Assembly (NCBI RefSeq): GCF_907163085.1
Contig: NZ_CAJQTX010000001.1
Span: 265,001 to 329,000 of the forward strand
DNA length: 64,000 nt
Source of the DNA: Candidatus Accumulibacter sp. ACC003
Lineage (GTDB): Bacteria > Pseudomonadota > Gammaproteobacteria > Burkholderiales > Rhodocyclaceae
Direction: 5' to 3'
Shown here: positions 25,673 through 33,956 of the stretch, in pieces
Position numbering within the stretch: the stretch's first letter is position 1
Layout: each line of letters starts with the position of its first letter
The notes under the pieces: generated by a model
Told to the model about the DNA's origin: nothing
Databases searched by the model: none
The model's input: the letters and a program-made list of their open reading frames with translations, nothing else
Made by a program: the position numbers and the translations under genes

Positions 25673-26512
25673 TCAGGACGCTGCGGACTCGTCCGTTGGG
25701 GCGACGTTCCTCGACGCCGAGCCTTTCGCCGTCGCTACCGAGGCCGCCGTCGTGATCGTCGGGGCGCTTCCTGGTTCGCTGCGCAGAGAAGGTCCGCTCA
25801 AGCGCAGGATGATGCAACGATGCTGAAGTCGGTCGAGCAGCGCATCGACGAGCGGCTTCCTCTGGAACAACTCGTACCAGTCGGGCAGATCGAGATTCGT
25901 CGTGATCAGCGTTGACAGCCCCAGGCTATAGCGCTGATCCATCAGGCGGAAGAAGGCGTTGACCTGTTCCGGCTTCAGGTTGAGGTAGCCCAGCTCATCG
26001 ATGGCGATCAGCGGCATGCGGCACAGCTGGTTGAGCAGCGCCACCGTCGAACGATCGGCAAGCGAGGCATACAAAGCGTCGAGCAAAGCCTGCGCGGTGT
26101 AGAAGCGCGCGCGATAACCGTTCAGACACGCCTCGCGAAGCAATCCCACCGCGATCCCGGACTTGCCGGTTCCCGGCGGACCGATCAACAACACGTTCTC
26201 GCCCCGGCGCAGGAATTCCAGTCCGGCCAGCGCCATCACCTGCGCCTTGTTCACGCTCGGCTGCCGCGCAAAAGGAAACGACTGCAAGGTCCACGGCCAA
26301 GGCAAATGCGCCTGGCTCAGGCGATAAGCCAGACTCTTCTCACGTCGGGCCGCGTCTTCCGCGCCGAGTAGACGGAAGAGCACCTCCGGAACCGGCGTCC
26401 CCTGGCGCTCGGCCAAATCGAGCTCCTCATCGAGCACCGCCGCCATCCCCGACCAGCGCATCTGCCCAAGCAAAGCCTTCAGACGCTCACGCATCATCAT
26501 CATCAGCTCCAT
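25673..26512 (-). CDS. istB: IS21-like helper ATPase IstB
   Basis: A 279-aa AAA+ ATPase that assists IstA transposase in IS21 transposition by target selection. Walker A GPPGTGKSGIAVGL near residue 110, Walker B LIAIDELGYLNL and sensor STLITTNLDLPDW are all intact. The N-terminus RERLKALLGQMRWSGMAAVLDEELD matches the IstB N-terminal helical domain. The C-terminal ~25 residues (ITTAASVATAKGSASRN...) are low complexity and extend slightly beyond the usual family length. The start overlaps the end of istA by 26 nt. Confidence 0.94.
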   Translation of the reverse strand: MELMMMMRERLKALLGQMRWSGMAAVLDEELDLAERQGTPVPEVLFRLLGAEDAARREKSLAYRLSQAHLPWPWTLQSFPFARQPSVNKAQVMALAGLEFLRRGENVLLIGPPGTGKSGIAVGLLREACLNGYRARFYTAQALLDALYASLADRSTVALLNQLCRMPLIAIDELGYLNLKPEQVNAFFRLMDQRYSLGLSTLITTNLDLPDWYELFQRKPLVDALLDRLQHRCIILRLSGPSLRSEPGSAPTITTAASVATAKGSASRNVAPTDESAAS

Positions 26513-27920
26513 CGTCGAGATTGAAGAACTCCCCCGCCACCTGCTGCAGGATCATGTGCTCCAGGCGACCCATGTCGAACAGACCGAACTGCAGCGCCTG
26601 TGCCACGGCCGCCAGCAAAGGCTCCTGCGGATAGGTCCGCTTGAAGTCCAGCAAGCGGCGCAAAGGTCGTACCCCCCGGCCATGCGCCTGCCGAACCAGC
26701 GCCGCCACGTACGCATCGAGCAGCGGGTCGTGCCCCTGCAGCAAAATCGCCTCGCGCGGCGGCGTGCGCGGCCGCGGCTGCGGGGTCGGGTGATGCCCAG
26801 GAAGCTTCTGCTTCGTATCGCGCACGCCAAGCAGGCGGGTATGCACCGCGAGCAGCCGATCACCCCGGCAGACCCTGACCTCGGTGGCATACAGATAGAC
26901 GCTCAGCGCCTGGCCCACCCAGCGTTCGGGCACTGAATAGCGATTCGTCTCAAGCGACACGAAACCTTGCAGATCGACCACCCGCTCGACGACTTGATAG
27001 ACCGGCGGCAGCACCGCCGGCAGCGGCTGCAGGCAAGGCCTCTCGACGGCGTAGGCGGCGTTCGGCGCCACCCCCAGAGCGCGCTTCGGTTTGGCATTGG
27101 CGACGTTCTCGCACCAGGCCAGCACCTGCGCGTTCAGGTCGGCGAAATCGCGAAACGTCCGGCCGGCCAGGAAATTGCCTTCGATCCAGGAAAAAGGTCT
27201 TTCAATCCTCCCCTTGCGATCAGGTTTGTTCACCGCGTGCGCGCGGAAAGCGAAGCCCAGCGTACGTGCCAGGGCGACCATCTCGGGCGCAAACACGGCC
27301 TCGTCGCCGGCCCCGGCGACGACGATCACGCTGGTATTGTCGATGACGCAGGTCGGGCAGCTGCCGGCCATGAAACGGACGGCTTCGAGCAGGAACTGCT
27401 TGGCTTCGAAACGCGTGAAACGCGGAAAGTACTGAACGAAGAGCCGCCGCGAATACGCCAGGATCAGTGACGCGCATTGCGCCGTCAGCGGCTTGCCGGC
27501 CAGGATCACGCGATGCGGCGAGGTGTCGTGCTGCATCTCCTGGCCTGGGGCGAAGTAATATTCGCCGGCGCGTTTCGGCGGCGTGCGCAGATCGGCTTCG
27601 CGGATCCAGCGGGTCAGCGTGCTGTAGCCCGGACGAAGGTCCATCTCCGCCGCCAGCATCTCCTGGATCCGCACCCCATTGCCGCGCGCGCGCTCGAAGG
27701 CCGAGACCAGCCACAGCCGAACCGGCGCTGGGCACGCAACCGGCGCCGGGCACGCGGCTTGCCGCGCACCCTCTGCGGTATCGGGCGGAGCCGCCACGGG
27801 CGAGCGCAAGATACGGCGAACGGTGTTACGCGAGAGCTTCAAGAGCCGGCTGATCTCGCGCAGCGCCAGACCTTGCTGATGCAGGGTCTGCACGGCTTGA
27901 TAAATCTCGGGCGATTTCAT
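26487..27920 (-). CDS. istA: IS21-family transposase IstA
   Basis: A 477-aa DDE transposase. An N-terminal helix-turn-helix (LHQQGLALREISRLLKLSRNTVRRIL) is followed by the catalytic core: QHDTSPHRVIL (first Asp), CVIDNTSVIV (second Asp) and RKGRIERPFSWIEGNFL (Glu). The Mu-type C-terminal beta-barrel region VSLETNRYSVPERWVGQALSVYLYATEVRV is present. The gene begins inside the end of the ParB-like gene (95-nt overlap), so expression is coupled. Complete and apparently functional. Confidence 0.94.
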   Translation of the reverse strand: MKSPEIYQAVQTLHQQGLALREISRLLKLSRNTVRRILRSPVAAPPDTAEGARQAACPAPVACPAPVRLWLVSAFERARGNGVRIQEMLAAEMDLRPGYSTLTRWIREADLRTPPKRAGEYYFAPGQEMQHDTSPHRVILAGKPLTAQCASLILAYSRRLFVQYFPRFTRFEAKQFLLEAVRFMAGSCPTCVIDNTSVIVVAGAGDEAVFAPEMVALARTLGFAFRAHAVNKPDRKGRIERPFSWIEGNFLAGRTFRDFADLNAQVLAWCENVANAKPKRALGVAPNAAYAVERPCLQPLPAVLPPVYQVVERVVDLQGFVSLETNRYSVPERWVGQALSVYLYATEVRVCRGDRLLAVHTRLLGVRDTKQKLPGHHPTPQPRPRTPPREAILLQGHDPLLDAYVAALVRQAHGRGVRPLRRLLDFKRTYPQEPLLAAVAQALQFGLFDMGRLEHMILQQVAGEFFNLDDGADDDDA

Positions 27921-28821
27921 GGGGGCATACTTTCCTCAGGTGGCACTGAAGAGACGCCAGCGCCAATTGCAAAGCGCCGACCGCGGCGGTGACGGCGGGC
28001 GGCAGCTCCGCTGGCGAGGGCGCCAGGGCGAACAAACGCCGAGTCAAGCGGGCGCCCACCGCGTCGAGAATGCGGATGTCGGCCAGGACTTCGCCTTCCG
28101 GACCCTCGCGCAGGCTCTCGGCGCTCTTCTCGTCGGCTTTGGCGGTCAGCGAATTGAGCAACAGTTGCGGCGCCTCGACCATCCGCTCGCGCACCGTCCG
28201 CGAAGCGCCTTGATAGTGCGCGAACCAGGTCGCCAGCTGCCGGGTCGTCAGCGGCGTCGTGTGCAAACTCTCCAGTAGCTGTTCGGCATGGGTGTTGTTG
28301 GCGCGCGCCAACGGGCCGAGAATCCGCACCGCCGCCCAGGTCGAGACCTTTCCCTGGCGTATCGCCGTCAACACCGCATCCGAGAGGACCGTCACAAGTT
28401 GCAGGCGGCGACTGACCCAGCTCACGTCGCGGCCGCAGCGGCGGGCGATTTCATGCTGGCTCAGGGGGCCGCTGGCGATCAGTTCGCGCAGCAGCAGCGC
28501 TTCTTCGATCGGCGCAAACGCGCGGCTGCGGGTTCGTGCCAACACGCCCAGCAGGCCTTGCACCGGATCGCCGTCCCAGCATTCGACCTCGGCCGTATCC
28601 CGGCCGAGTTGCCGCAACGCGGCGACGCGTCGATAGCCGTCGAGCAGGATCGCCGAGTTGCCCTCGCCGGCGACCGCGATGCACGGGACGAGCTGGCCGT
28701 TGACCGCGATCGACTGGGCCAGACGCGTGATGGCCGCCGTATCCAGCACGCGAAGCTCGGCGTAGCGCAACTCCAGGCGGTGCAAATCCAGAGTCTGAGC
28801 CGTAGCGGCCGTGTGATCCAT
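27826..28821 (-). CDS. ParB-like nuclease/partition domain protein in IS21-like element
   Basis: A 331-aa protein of the ParB/RepB/Spo0J type. The N-terminal ParB domain shows RLAQSIAVNGQLVPCIAVAGEGNSAILLDGYRRVAALRQLG (about residues 34-74) and a helix-turn-helix follows (LSQHEIARRCGRDVSWVSRRLQLVTVLSDAV, about 120-150). A helical C-terminal part follows with no recognisable partner-binding domain, and no ParA is present. It sits inside the insertion sequence and overlaps istA by 95 nt, so it is likely an accessory transposition or regulatory protein rather than a chromosome partition factor. Confidence 0.88.
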   Translation of the reverse strand: MDHTAATAQTLDLHRLELRYAELRVLDTAAITRLAQSIAVNGQLVPCIAVAGEGNSAILLDGYRRVAALRQLGRDTAEVECWDGDPVQGLLGVLARTRSRAFAPIEEALLLRELIASGPLSQHEIARRCGRDVSWVSRRLQLVTVLSDAVLTAIRQGKVSTWAAVRILGPLARANNTHAEQLLESLHTTPLTTRQLATWFAHYQGASRTVRERMVEAPQLLLNSLTAKADEKSAESLREGPEGEVLADIRILDAVGARLTRRLFALAPSPAELPPAVTAAVGALQLALASLQCHLRKVCPHEIARDLSSRADPASARSGAARDQPALEALA

Positions 28822-28907
28822 GCGCTTGACCTCCTATGGCATCCAGCCTAGCGAGGCGACCGCCGCAAGGCGATCGAGTCCTCTCTTTGCAAGCCGCGGC
28901 AGGGGCC

Positions 28908-29339
28908 TCAGGGCGAGGCGCAAGCGGCTGAAATAACGGTGATTTCGACCATCCACGCGTCCATCTTTGCAAACGACGCGTCCACCACCGGTGACAAACG
29001 GTAAGTGCCTGAGCGCAGCGGGATTTCCGGCTTTGACGCGTCCATCTTTGCAACGCCGGCCGGGGTGGGCGCGCGTTCCCGCTGCCGAGCCCGATTGCGT
29101 GCGACGTACTCCGGATGCTGCTCTCGATACGCCCGCCAGTAGTCGGGGTGACGCTCCGCCCAGGCCTTCTGCGCACGCTTCTGGTTATCGCGATAGTCGG
29201 GATCGTTCTGGCGCTTGGCCGCCTGCCAACGCCGTCGCCGTTCGCGCTGGCAGGCGGCGGCCGAACAGAAGCATTGGTCGGGGTTCTGCGGACGCGGCCG
29301 AAACGGCTGATGACACGCCTCGCACTGTCGGAATTCCAT
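28908..29339 (-). CDS. Zinc-finger-like accessory protein of IS21-like element
   Basis: A 143-aa basic protein. The N-terminus MEFRQCEACHQPFRPRPQNPDQCFCSAAACQRERRRRWQ has a Cys cluster (C-x2-C...C-x-C-x4-C) likely to bind zinc, followed by a long Arg/Lys/Gln-rich helix (QNDPDYRDNQKRAQKAWAERHPDYWRAYREQHPEYVARNRARQRER) with HPDYWRAYR/HPEYVARNR repeats. DNA binding is plausible. The ATG at 29339 is chosen because it starts the Cys motif; the frame opens 31 codons upstream. It is the first gene of the element's leftward operon. Confidence 0.8.
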   Translation of the reverse strand: MEFRQCEACHQPFRPRPQNPDQCFCSAAACQRERRRRWQAAKRQNDPDYRDNQKRAQKAWAERHPDYWRAYREQHPEYVARNRARQRERAPTPAGVAKMDASKPEIPLRSGTYRLSPVVDASFAKMDAWMVEITVISAACASP

Positions 29340-29690
29340 GACGGTTTCTCCCCACACGACGTCGTGCGGGAAGAATGGGCCTGGCCGGGCTTCCTGTCGC
29401 GCTGCCGGAGATCTGGCGAGGCCTGACCGCAACCTGGCGGCGGTCGGACTGCACTGACGCGGCGAGCTTGGCGAAGGGGCTCGACCGCGCGATCAGAAGG
29501 TCGGGCAGGCGGAGCGACGCGCGCTGCCGCGTTGCCAACGGGCGTGGCCTGCCGAACCAAGCTTGGGGAGTTACGAAGTTCGCTTCCCGGGAACCACTAC
29601 GGGCCTCAACACGGGCTCAATGGGTCACGCTTGATGGGTCAGCTTTGGTGAGCAAAGGCGGGTCAGTTCCGGGGAGCGTCAAGGTTTGGC

Positions 29691-30323
29691 TGGCCTTTGC
29701 TCAATTCGATTGCGCTGCAATGGGTGTCGTCGAGCCACTCAGCGCTGATCAATGGCATTCTTCCTCTGGCCACCGCCGTTATCGGTGCGACGCTGAACCG
29801 TGAACGCTTGCCAGGCGCTTTCTGGGCGTGTGCGGTGGTGGGCACTTGTCTGGTCTGCGGCTACGCCTGGGTTCATGCCTCGGGAGCATTGCACACCCCT
29901 GATGCGTTGCTGCTCCTGGGGGTTTTGCTCGGCGGGCTGGGTTATGCTTGTGGCGCCATCGCCACGAAGTACATCAGCGGTCCGGAAGTGATTTCCTGGG
30001 CGCTGATCATGGGCTTGCCAGTGACGCTGCCGTTTATGCTGTACGTCAGCCCGCCTGGCCTGGCCGCGGTGTCCGTGAGCGGCTGGCTGGCTTTGGTTTA
30101 TCTGGGATTGATGAGTCAATGGATCGGCTTCTTTTTCTGGTATCGCGGATTGCGCATCGGCGGTATTGCCAAAGTCAGTCAGGTGCAGTTGGTGCAACTG
30201 TTCCTGACGCTGGGATTTTCTGCCTTAATACTGGGCGAAGCTATCGAGCCGATGATGCTGCTTGTTGCCGTGCTTACCGTTGGCCTGATCTTTCTGGGTA
30301 GACGTGCCAGCAGCAGCCGGTAA
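29691..30323 (+). pseudogene. EamA/DMT family transporter, 3' part
   Basis: Codons 82 onward of the transporter cut by the IS21-like element, starting [38 protein letters not shown], the typical end of the first EamA repeat. The second EamA repeat follows (LLLLGVLLGGLGYACGAIATKYIS... to ...ALILGEAIEPMMLLVAVLTVGLIFLG). Joined with 24959-25201 the protein is 291 aa, normal for the family. From 29768 on this sequence is duplicated at 33047. Confidence 0.9.
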
Positions 30324-30680
30324 ATGCCTGCTTCAATGCCTGCAGCGCCGGATGTGTTCAGGGATCGCGGCGTGCGACGAGGTCGAAGCAAGCATTGGTC
30401 GTGCGGCGTGAGGAATGGTCCCCGTCAGCCTTCATGAAGGCATGGATTTAAGTGCTGCATATACTCATGGTATGCTCCGCCGAGCAATTCAAAGGAGAGG
30501 TCACGGCGGTGTAAATCTCGTGGTCGCCAAGCGACGTAGGGGGGCCACGGTCCAGCTTCCCGCCGACACGGCAGACGACCGCGCGATGGCAGGCGCTGAG
30601 CACGCGTCTTGCCGGCCCGTGACCGTTGTACTGCGCGTGCCAATTTACGGAAAGGGACACGGCCGATGTTGAAGTTCACC
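29768..30680 (+). repeat. 0.9-kb direct repeat, copy 1 (eamA 3' to gshA codon 5)
   Basis: A 913-bp segment covering the last ~185 codons of eamA, the eamA-gshA spacer and the first five gshA codons (MLKFT). It is repeated at 33047-33956 with a few percent divergence and single-base indels. The two copies flank the ptuA-ptuB cassette. Within this copy the 30324-30665 spacer holds no gene of its own. Confidence 0.95.
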
Positions 30681-30815
30681 CGGGGCATCCCGCCGGGGTC
30701 AGGTCTTGACTTTTGCCCAGGGCACGGGGAAAGACCTGAGCTCCAAGAAGTCCGTATCAACCTTGATCTAAACGAATTGATGGCGAAAGCAACGACGCCA
30801 AAGGAGCTCCAGTGA
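30666..30815 (+). pseudogene. Fusion of gshA start with the tail of a truncated gene
   Basis: A 49-codon frame that starts with the gshA start region (MLKFT) and, after the repeat junction at 30680, continues into foreign sequence ending LQEVRINLDLNELMAKATTPKELQ. The tail looks like a genuine protein C-terminus and its TGA overlaps the ptuA GTG start by 4 nt (GTGA). It is probably the remnant of the gene that originally preceded ptuA in its operon; identity unknown. Confidence 0.6.
30699..30739. repeat. Small inverted repeat at cassette junction
   Basis: TCAGGTCTT at 30699-30707 and AAGACCTGA at 30731-30739 form a perfect 9-bp inverted repeat with a 23-nt loop, 19 bp inside the left junction of the ptuAB cassette. 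It recalls the GGTCAGGTCTTGACTTTTGC type of REP sequence known beside RAYT transposases, but no such transposase is present. Confidence 0.55.
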
Positions 30816-32236
30816 AACTTACGAAATTAAACCTAGACAATTTTCGCTGCTTTGAGCATCTGGAAATGGATTTGCACCCTGAGTTGACCGTACTCGTCGC
30901 CGAAAACGGTCAAGGAAAATCATCCGTGCTCGATGCACTTAGGATTAGCCTCTGGCCGTTCATCAGCAGCTTTGACCTTGCAAGAAATGCGTTTAATGAT
31001 CCCGGCAATGCCATCGCTATCGACGATGTGCGGCTCATAAACCTGGAAAGCGGGGATATGGCGCGCCAGCTTCCGTCGCGCATCGCCATGACTGGTGACT
31101 TCGGCGTAGGTCACGAAAAGACCTGGATTCGCTATCGTGACAAAGAGGCGAAGCTAACCAAGACAAAGGACGACGGCGACACCGGATTTATGCGGAAATG
31201 GGCTTCGGTCATTCAATCTCAGATTCGCGACCCGAATAAGCCAACCCTTGACCTACCAGTGTTCGGATACTACGGAACAGGTCGCCTCTGGGCTCAGAAA
31301 AAACTGACCGAAACCAGTCGCGGCAAGGACGACACGCGCGAGACAGACTTTTATGTCCGCACCTTTGCATACCTCAACTGCCTTGATCCAGCTTCGTCTT
31401 ACAAGCACTTTCAGGAATGGTTTATTCTCGCGAGCCAGATCTATTGGGAAGCCGTGATGAAACACCTTGAAGGCAAAGGGCCGGAAAGCGCTGTTAAGTC
31501 TGCCGAAGAGCCCTTCCAGGTAGTTCGGCAAGCCATAGATTCCCTGTTGCGGCTTAGCACTGGCTGGCACAACCTTGAATACAGCCATAGTCATGAGAAA
31601 TCCCTGATTCTCCATCATGGGCAGCACGGCACGCTCAAGGTGGAGGTGCTTAGCGATGGAATTCGAAGCGTGTTGGCGATGATTGGTGACATTGCCTACC
31701 GTGCCTACAAACTTAACCCGCATCTAAAAGCGGAAGCTGCGCGCGAGGCTCGTGGTGTTGTGCTGATCGACGAAATCGAAATGCACTTGCACCCCTCATG
31801 GCAACAGCGTGTGCTTGGGCAGTTACGAGAGGTTTTCCCGAATATCCAATTCGTTGTCACCACTCATAGCCCGCAAGTACTTACCAGCGTTGATGCCTCT
31901 TGTGTACGCTTGCTCAGGGAGGAAATCGATCCAGAAACTGGTGCGCGAAAAACACTCGTGAAACCGGTAGTTATGCAAACGAAAGGTGTCGCAAGTTCCG
32001 ATGTGCTCACCCAAATCATGGGTGTTAGTCCGACTCCACCGGTGGAGGAGGCTGGTTGGTTTACTGAATACACAGCCAAAATCGAGAACGGCACGTATGA
32101 AGATGCAGATGGTTTGACCTTGCGGCAAAAACTAGAAGTCCATTTTGGCTTGCAGCATCCCCTCATGCTAGATGCGGACAGGCTGATTCGCTTTCAGGCA
32201 TTCAAGCTGCGCAAGAAATCGACGCCACAGGACTGA
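30812..32236 (+). CDS. ptuA: Septu-type AAA ATPase PtuA
   Basis: A 474-aa ABC/SMC-type ATPase of the OLD/PtuA group. Walker A AENGQGKSSVLDAL near residue 31, a FGYYGTGRLW segment near 150, the ABC-like signature region LSDGIRSVLAMIGD near 281, Walker B GVVLIDEIEMHLHP near 312 and a switch His in FVVTTHSPQVL are present. In Septu systems PtuA binds ATP and forms a complex with the HNH nuclease PtuB that degrades invading DNA. The start is a GTG with AAGGAG five bases upstream. ptuB follows after 5 nt. Lower GC than the surroundings and two flanking truncated genes mark it as acquired. Confidence 0.92.
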   Translation: MKLTKLNLDNFRCFEHLEMDLHPELTVLVAENGQGKSSVLDALRISLWPFISSFDLARNAFNDPGNAIAIDDVRLINLESGDMARQLPSRIAMTGDFGVGHEKTWIRYRDKEAKLTKTKDDGDTGFMRKWASVIQSQIRDPNKPTLDLPVFGYYGTGRLWAQKKLTETSRGKDDTRETDFYVRTFAYLNCLDPASSYKHFQEWFILASQIYWEAVMKHLEGKGPESAVKSAEEPFQVVRQAIDSLLRLSTGWHNLEYSHSHEKSLILHHGQHGTLKVEVLSDGIRSVLAMIGDIAYRAYKLNPHLKAEAAREARGVVLIDEIEMHLHPSWQQRVLGQLREVFPNIQFVVTTHSPQVLTSVDASCVRLLREEIDPETGARKTLVKPVVMQTKGVASSDVLTQIMGVSPTPPVEEAGWFTEYTAKIENGTYEDADGLTLRQKLEVHFGLQHPLMLDADRLIRFQAFKLRKKSTPQD

Positions 32237-32241
32237 TCGCC

Positions 32242-32925
32242 ATGCACAAACTGGATCGCTCTGGCGTCGCAGCACCAGATTGCCTGGATGGCTATGACTA
32301 CAAAACCCAGACTTGGGATGACTTTGGTAATGAATGCAAGAAATTGCTTCGTGCCGCACTGGTTCAAATGCAAGGGAGTCCAGGTGTTACGACAGAAGAC
32401 GCGTCCGAATATGGCGTCCGCTGCGCCTATTGCGAAGGCCAAATTTTCCATGAAGGACATATCGAGCACTTCCGTCGCAAAAACCTGAAGCACCATCCCG
32501 AACTGACTTTTGATTGGCATAACCTTTTTCTTGCCTGTGGCTCCAAGTGGCATTGCGGTCACTACAAGGATCGCAAATCGGCTCCGCCGTACGACCCTGA
32601 GCAGCTCATCAAACCTGATGAACACGACCCGGAGGACTATCTCTACTTCCATTCATCGGGCGAAGTCCGTGTCCGGGATCAGTTGAGTGCCGCAGACAAA
32701 CTCCGGGCTGACGCGACAATTCGAGTCTTTGGTTTGGATAACCAGACACTTGCCGGCAAACGAGCGCGGGCGGTCTCCAAATTCCGGCAGATGAAGTCTG
32801 AGGATTTTGAAGAGATCGCTTCGTGGGGCGATTTTGATCGACGGAAATACTTCGAGGGTGAAATCGAAGCTACTCGGTGGGAGCCCTATGCCACCACTAT
32901 CAAACACTTTTTACAGCGCACCTAA
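32242..32925 (+). CDS. ptuB: Septu-type HNH endonuclease PtuB
   Basis: A 227-aa HNH nuclease of the PtuB / retron-associated family. The core is RCAYCEGQIFHEGHIEHFRRKNLKHHPELTFDWHNLFLACGS with a later HCGHYK: two Cys pairs for zinc, the catalytic His in IEHF and the DWHNLFLAC motif. A Cys-x-His-x-Cys-x2-His element (SKWHCGHYKD) follows. The C-terminal half is helical and probably contacts PtuA. The gene lies 5 nt after ptuA. No reverse transcriptase or msr/msd sequence is present nearby, so this is a Septu-type pair rather than a retron. Confidence 0.92.
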   Translation: MHKLDRSGVAAPDCLDGYDYKTQTWDDFGNECKKLLRAALVQMQGSPGVTTEDASEYGVRCAYCEGQIFHEGHIEHFRRKNLKHHPELTFDWHNLFLACGSKWHCGHYKDRKSAPPYDPEQLIKPDEHDPEDYLYFHSSGEVRVRDQLSAADKLRADATIRVFGLDNQTLAGKRARAVSKFRQMKSEDFEEIASWGDFDRRKYFEGEIEATRWEPYATTIKHFLQRT

Positions 32926-32928
32926 CTA

Positions 32929-33075
32929 ATGTCAGCCACCGCCATCAAAACTCCGAAAAAACTCATTGAAGTTGTGCTTCCGCTCGACGTAATCAAGGTC
33001 GCCTCCGCACGCGAAAAATCCATTCGTCACGGCCACCCGAGCACGCGGCCACCGCCGTTATCGGTGCGACGCTGA
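32929..33075 (+). pseudogene. Truncated DUF1156 protein (putative DNA methyltransferase), N-terminus only
   Basis: A frame starting at the ATG at 32929, 3 nt after ptuB, encodes 39 residues that match the start of the DUF1156 family: [20 protein letters not shown] followed by [13 protein letters not shown]1156 proteins are large (~900 aa) putative adenine-specific DNA methyltransferases found in defence operons. The match stops at 33046 where the second eamA repeat begins; nine unrelated codons follow to a TGA at 33073-33075. This shows that the cassette is the 3'-truncated piece of a larger operon. Confidence 0.85.
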
Positions 33076-33602
33076 ACCGTGAACGCTTGCCAGGCGCTTT
33101 CTGGGCGTGTGCGCTAGTGGGCACTTGTCTGGTCTGCGGCTACGCCTGGGTTCATGCCTCGGGAGCATTGCACACCCCTGATGCGCTACTGCTGCTGGGG
33201 GTTTTGCTCGGCGGGCTGGGTTATGCCTGTGGCGCCATCGCCACGAAGTACATCAGCGCTCCGGAAGTGATTTCCTGGGCGCTGATTATGGGTTTACCAG
33301 TGACGTTGCCGTTTATGCTTTAGGTAAGCCCGCTTAGCCTGGCCGCGGTTCCCGTGAGCGGCTGGCTGGCTTTGGTTTATCTGGGATTGATGAGTCAATG
33401 GATTGGCTTTTTTTTCTGGTATCGCGGATTGCGCATCGGCGGTATTGCCAAAGTCAGTCAGGTGCAGTTGGTGCAACTGTTCCTGACGCTGGGATTTTCT
33501 GCCTTATTACTGGGCGAAGCTATCGAGCCGATGATGCTGCTTGTTGCCGTGCTTACCGTTAGCCTGATCTTTCTGGGCAGACGTGCCAGCAGCAGCCGGT
33601 AA
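33047..33602 (+). pseudogene. Second, decayed copy of eamA 3' region
   Basis: It carries the EamA C-terminal half from [20 protein letters not shown] to the end, but lacks the 5' part and has an in-frame TAG at 33321-33323 where copy 1 reads CTGTACGTC. It cannot make a functional transporter. Confidence 0.88.
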
Positions 33603-33956
33603 ATGCCTGCTTCAATGCCTGCAGCGCCGGATGTGTTCAGGCATGGCGGTGTGCGAAGAGGTCAAAGCAAGCATTGGTCGTGCGGCGTGAGGAATGGTCC
33701 CCGTCAGCCTTCATCAAGGCATGGATTTAAGTGCTGCATATACTCATGGTATGCTCCGCCGAGAAATTCAAAGGAGCGGTCTCGGCGGTGTAAATCTCGT
33801 GGCCGCCAAGCGACGTGGGGGCCACGGTCCAGCTTCCAGCCGAGACGACAGACGACCGCGCGATGGCCGGTGCTGAGCACCCGTCTTGCCGGCCCGAGAC
33901 CGTTGTACTGCGCGTGCCAATTTACGGAAAGGACACGGCCGATGTTGAAGTTCACC
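33047..33956 (+). repeat. 0.9-kb direct repeat, copy 2
   Basis: A 910-bp copy of 29768-30680. Differences are scattered substitutions and one- or two-base indels, so it is not a perfectly recent duplicate. Its right end runs into the intact gshA gene, so this copy is the native upstream region of gshA. The 33603-33941 spacer holds no gene of its own. Confidence 0.95.

Larger units (their letters stand above)
25202..29684 (-). mobile_element. Four-gene IS21-like element with ParB and zinc-finger genes
   Basis: A 4483-bp element. Ends are 25-bp imperfect inverted repeats (19/25): CCTCGACGCTCACGAAACC... at 25202-25226 and the complement at 29660-29684. A 6-bp target duplication TTTGGC flanks it (25196-25201 and 29685-29690). 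Several GGGTCA motifs near the right end recall the multiple terminal repeats of IS21 elements. All four genes read leftward: zinc-finger-like protein, ParB-like protein, IstA, IstB. A GC-rich low-complexity run (GGCGGCGC)n lies at ~25310-25350. Excision rejoins eamA perfectly. Confidence 0.93.

Noticed and set aside
27826-28821. Plasmid or chromosome partition locus because of the ParB domain
   Set aside because: No parA or parS-like site is seen; the gene lies inside the IS21-like element and overlaps istA.
30324-30665. Short frames between eamA and gshA, present in both repeat copies
   Set aside because: They are interrupted or shifted by small indels between the copies and have no recognisable product.
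30681-32925. Retron (PtuA/PtuB-type effectors are also found with retrons)
   Set aside because: No reverse transcriptase frame and no room for msr/msd before ptuA; the upstream 130 bp is a truncated gene tail.
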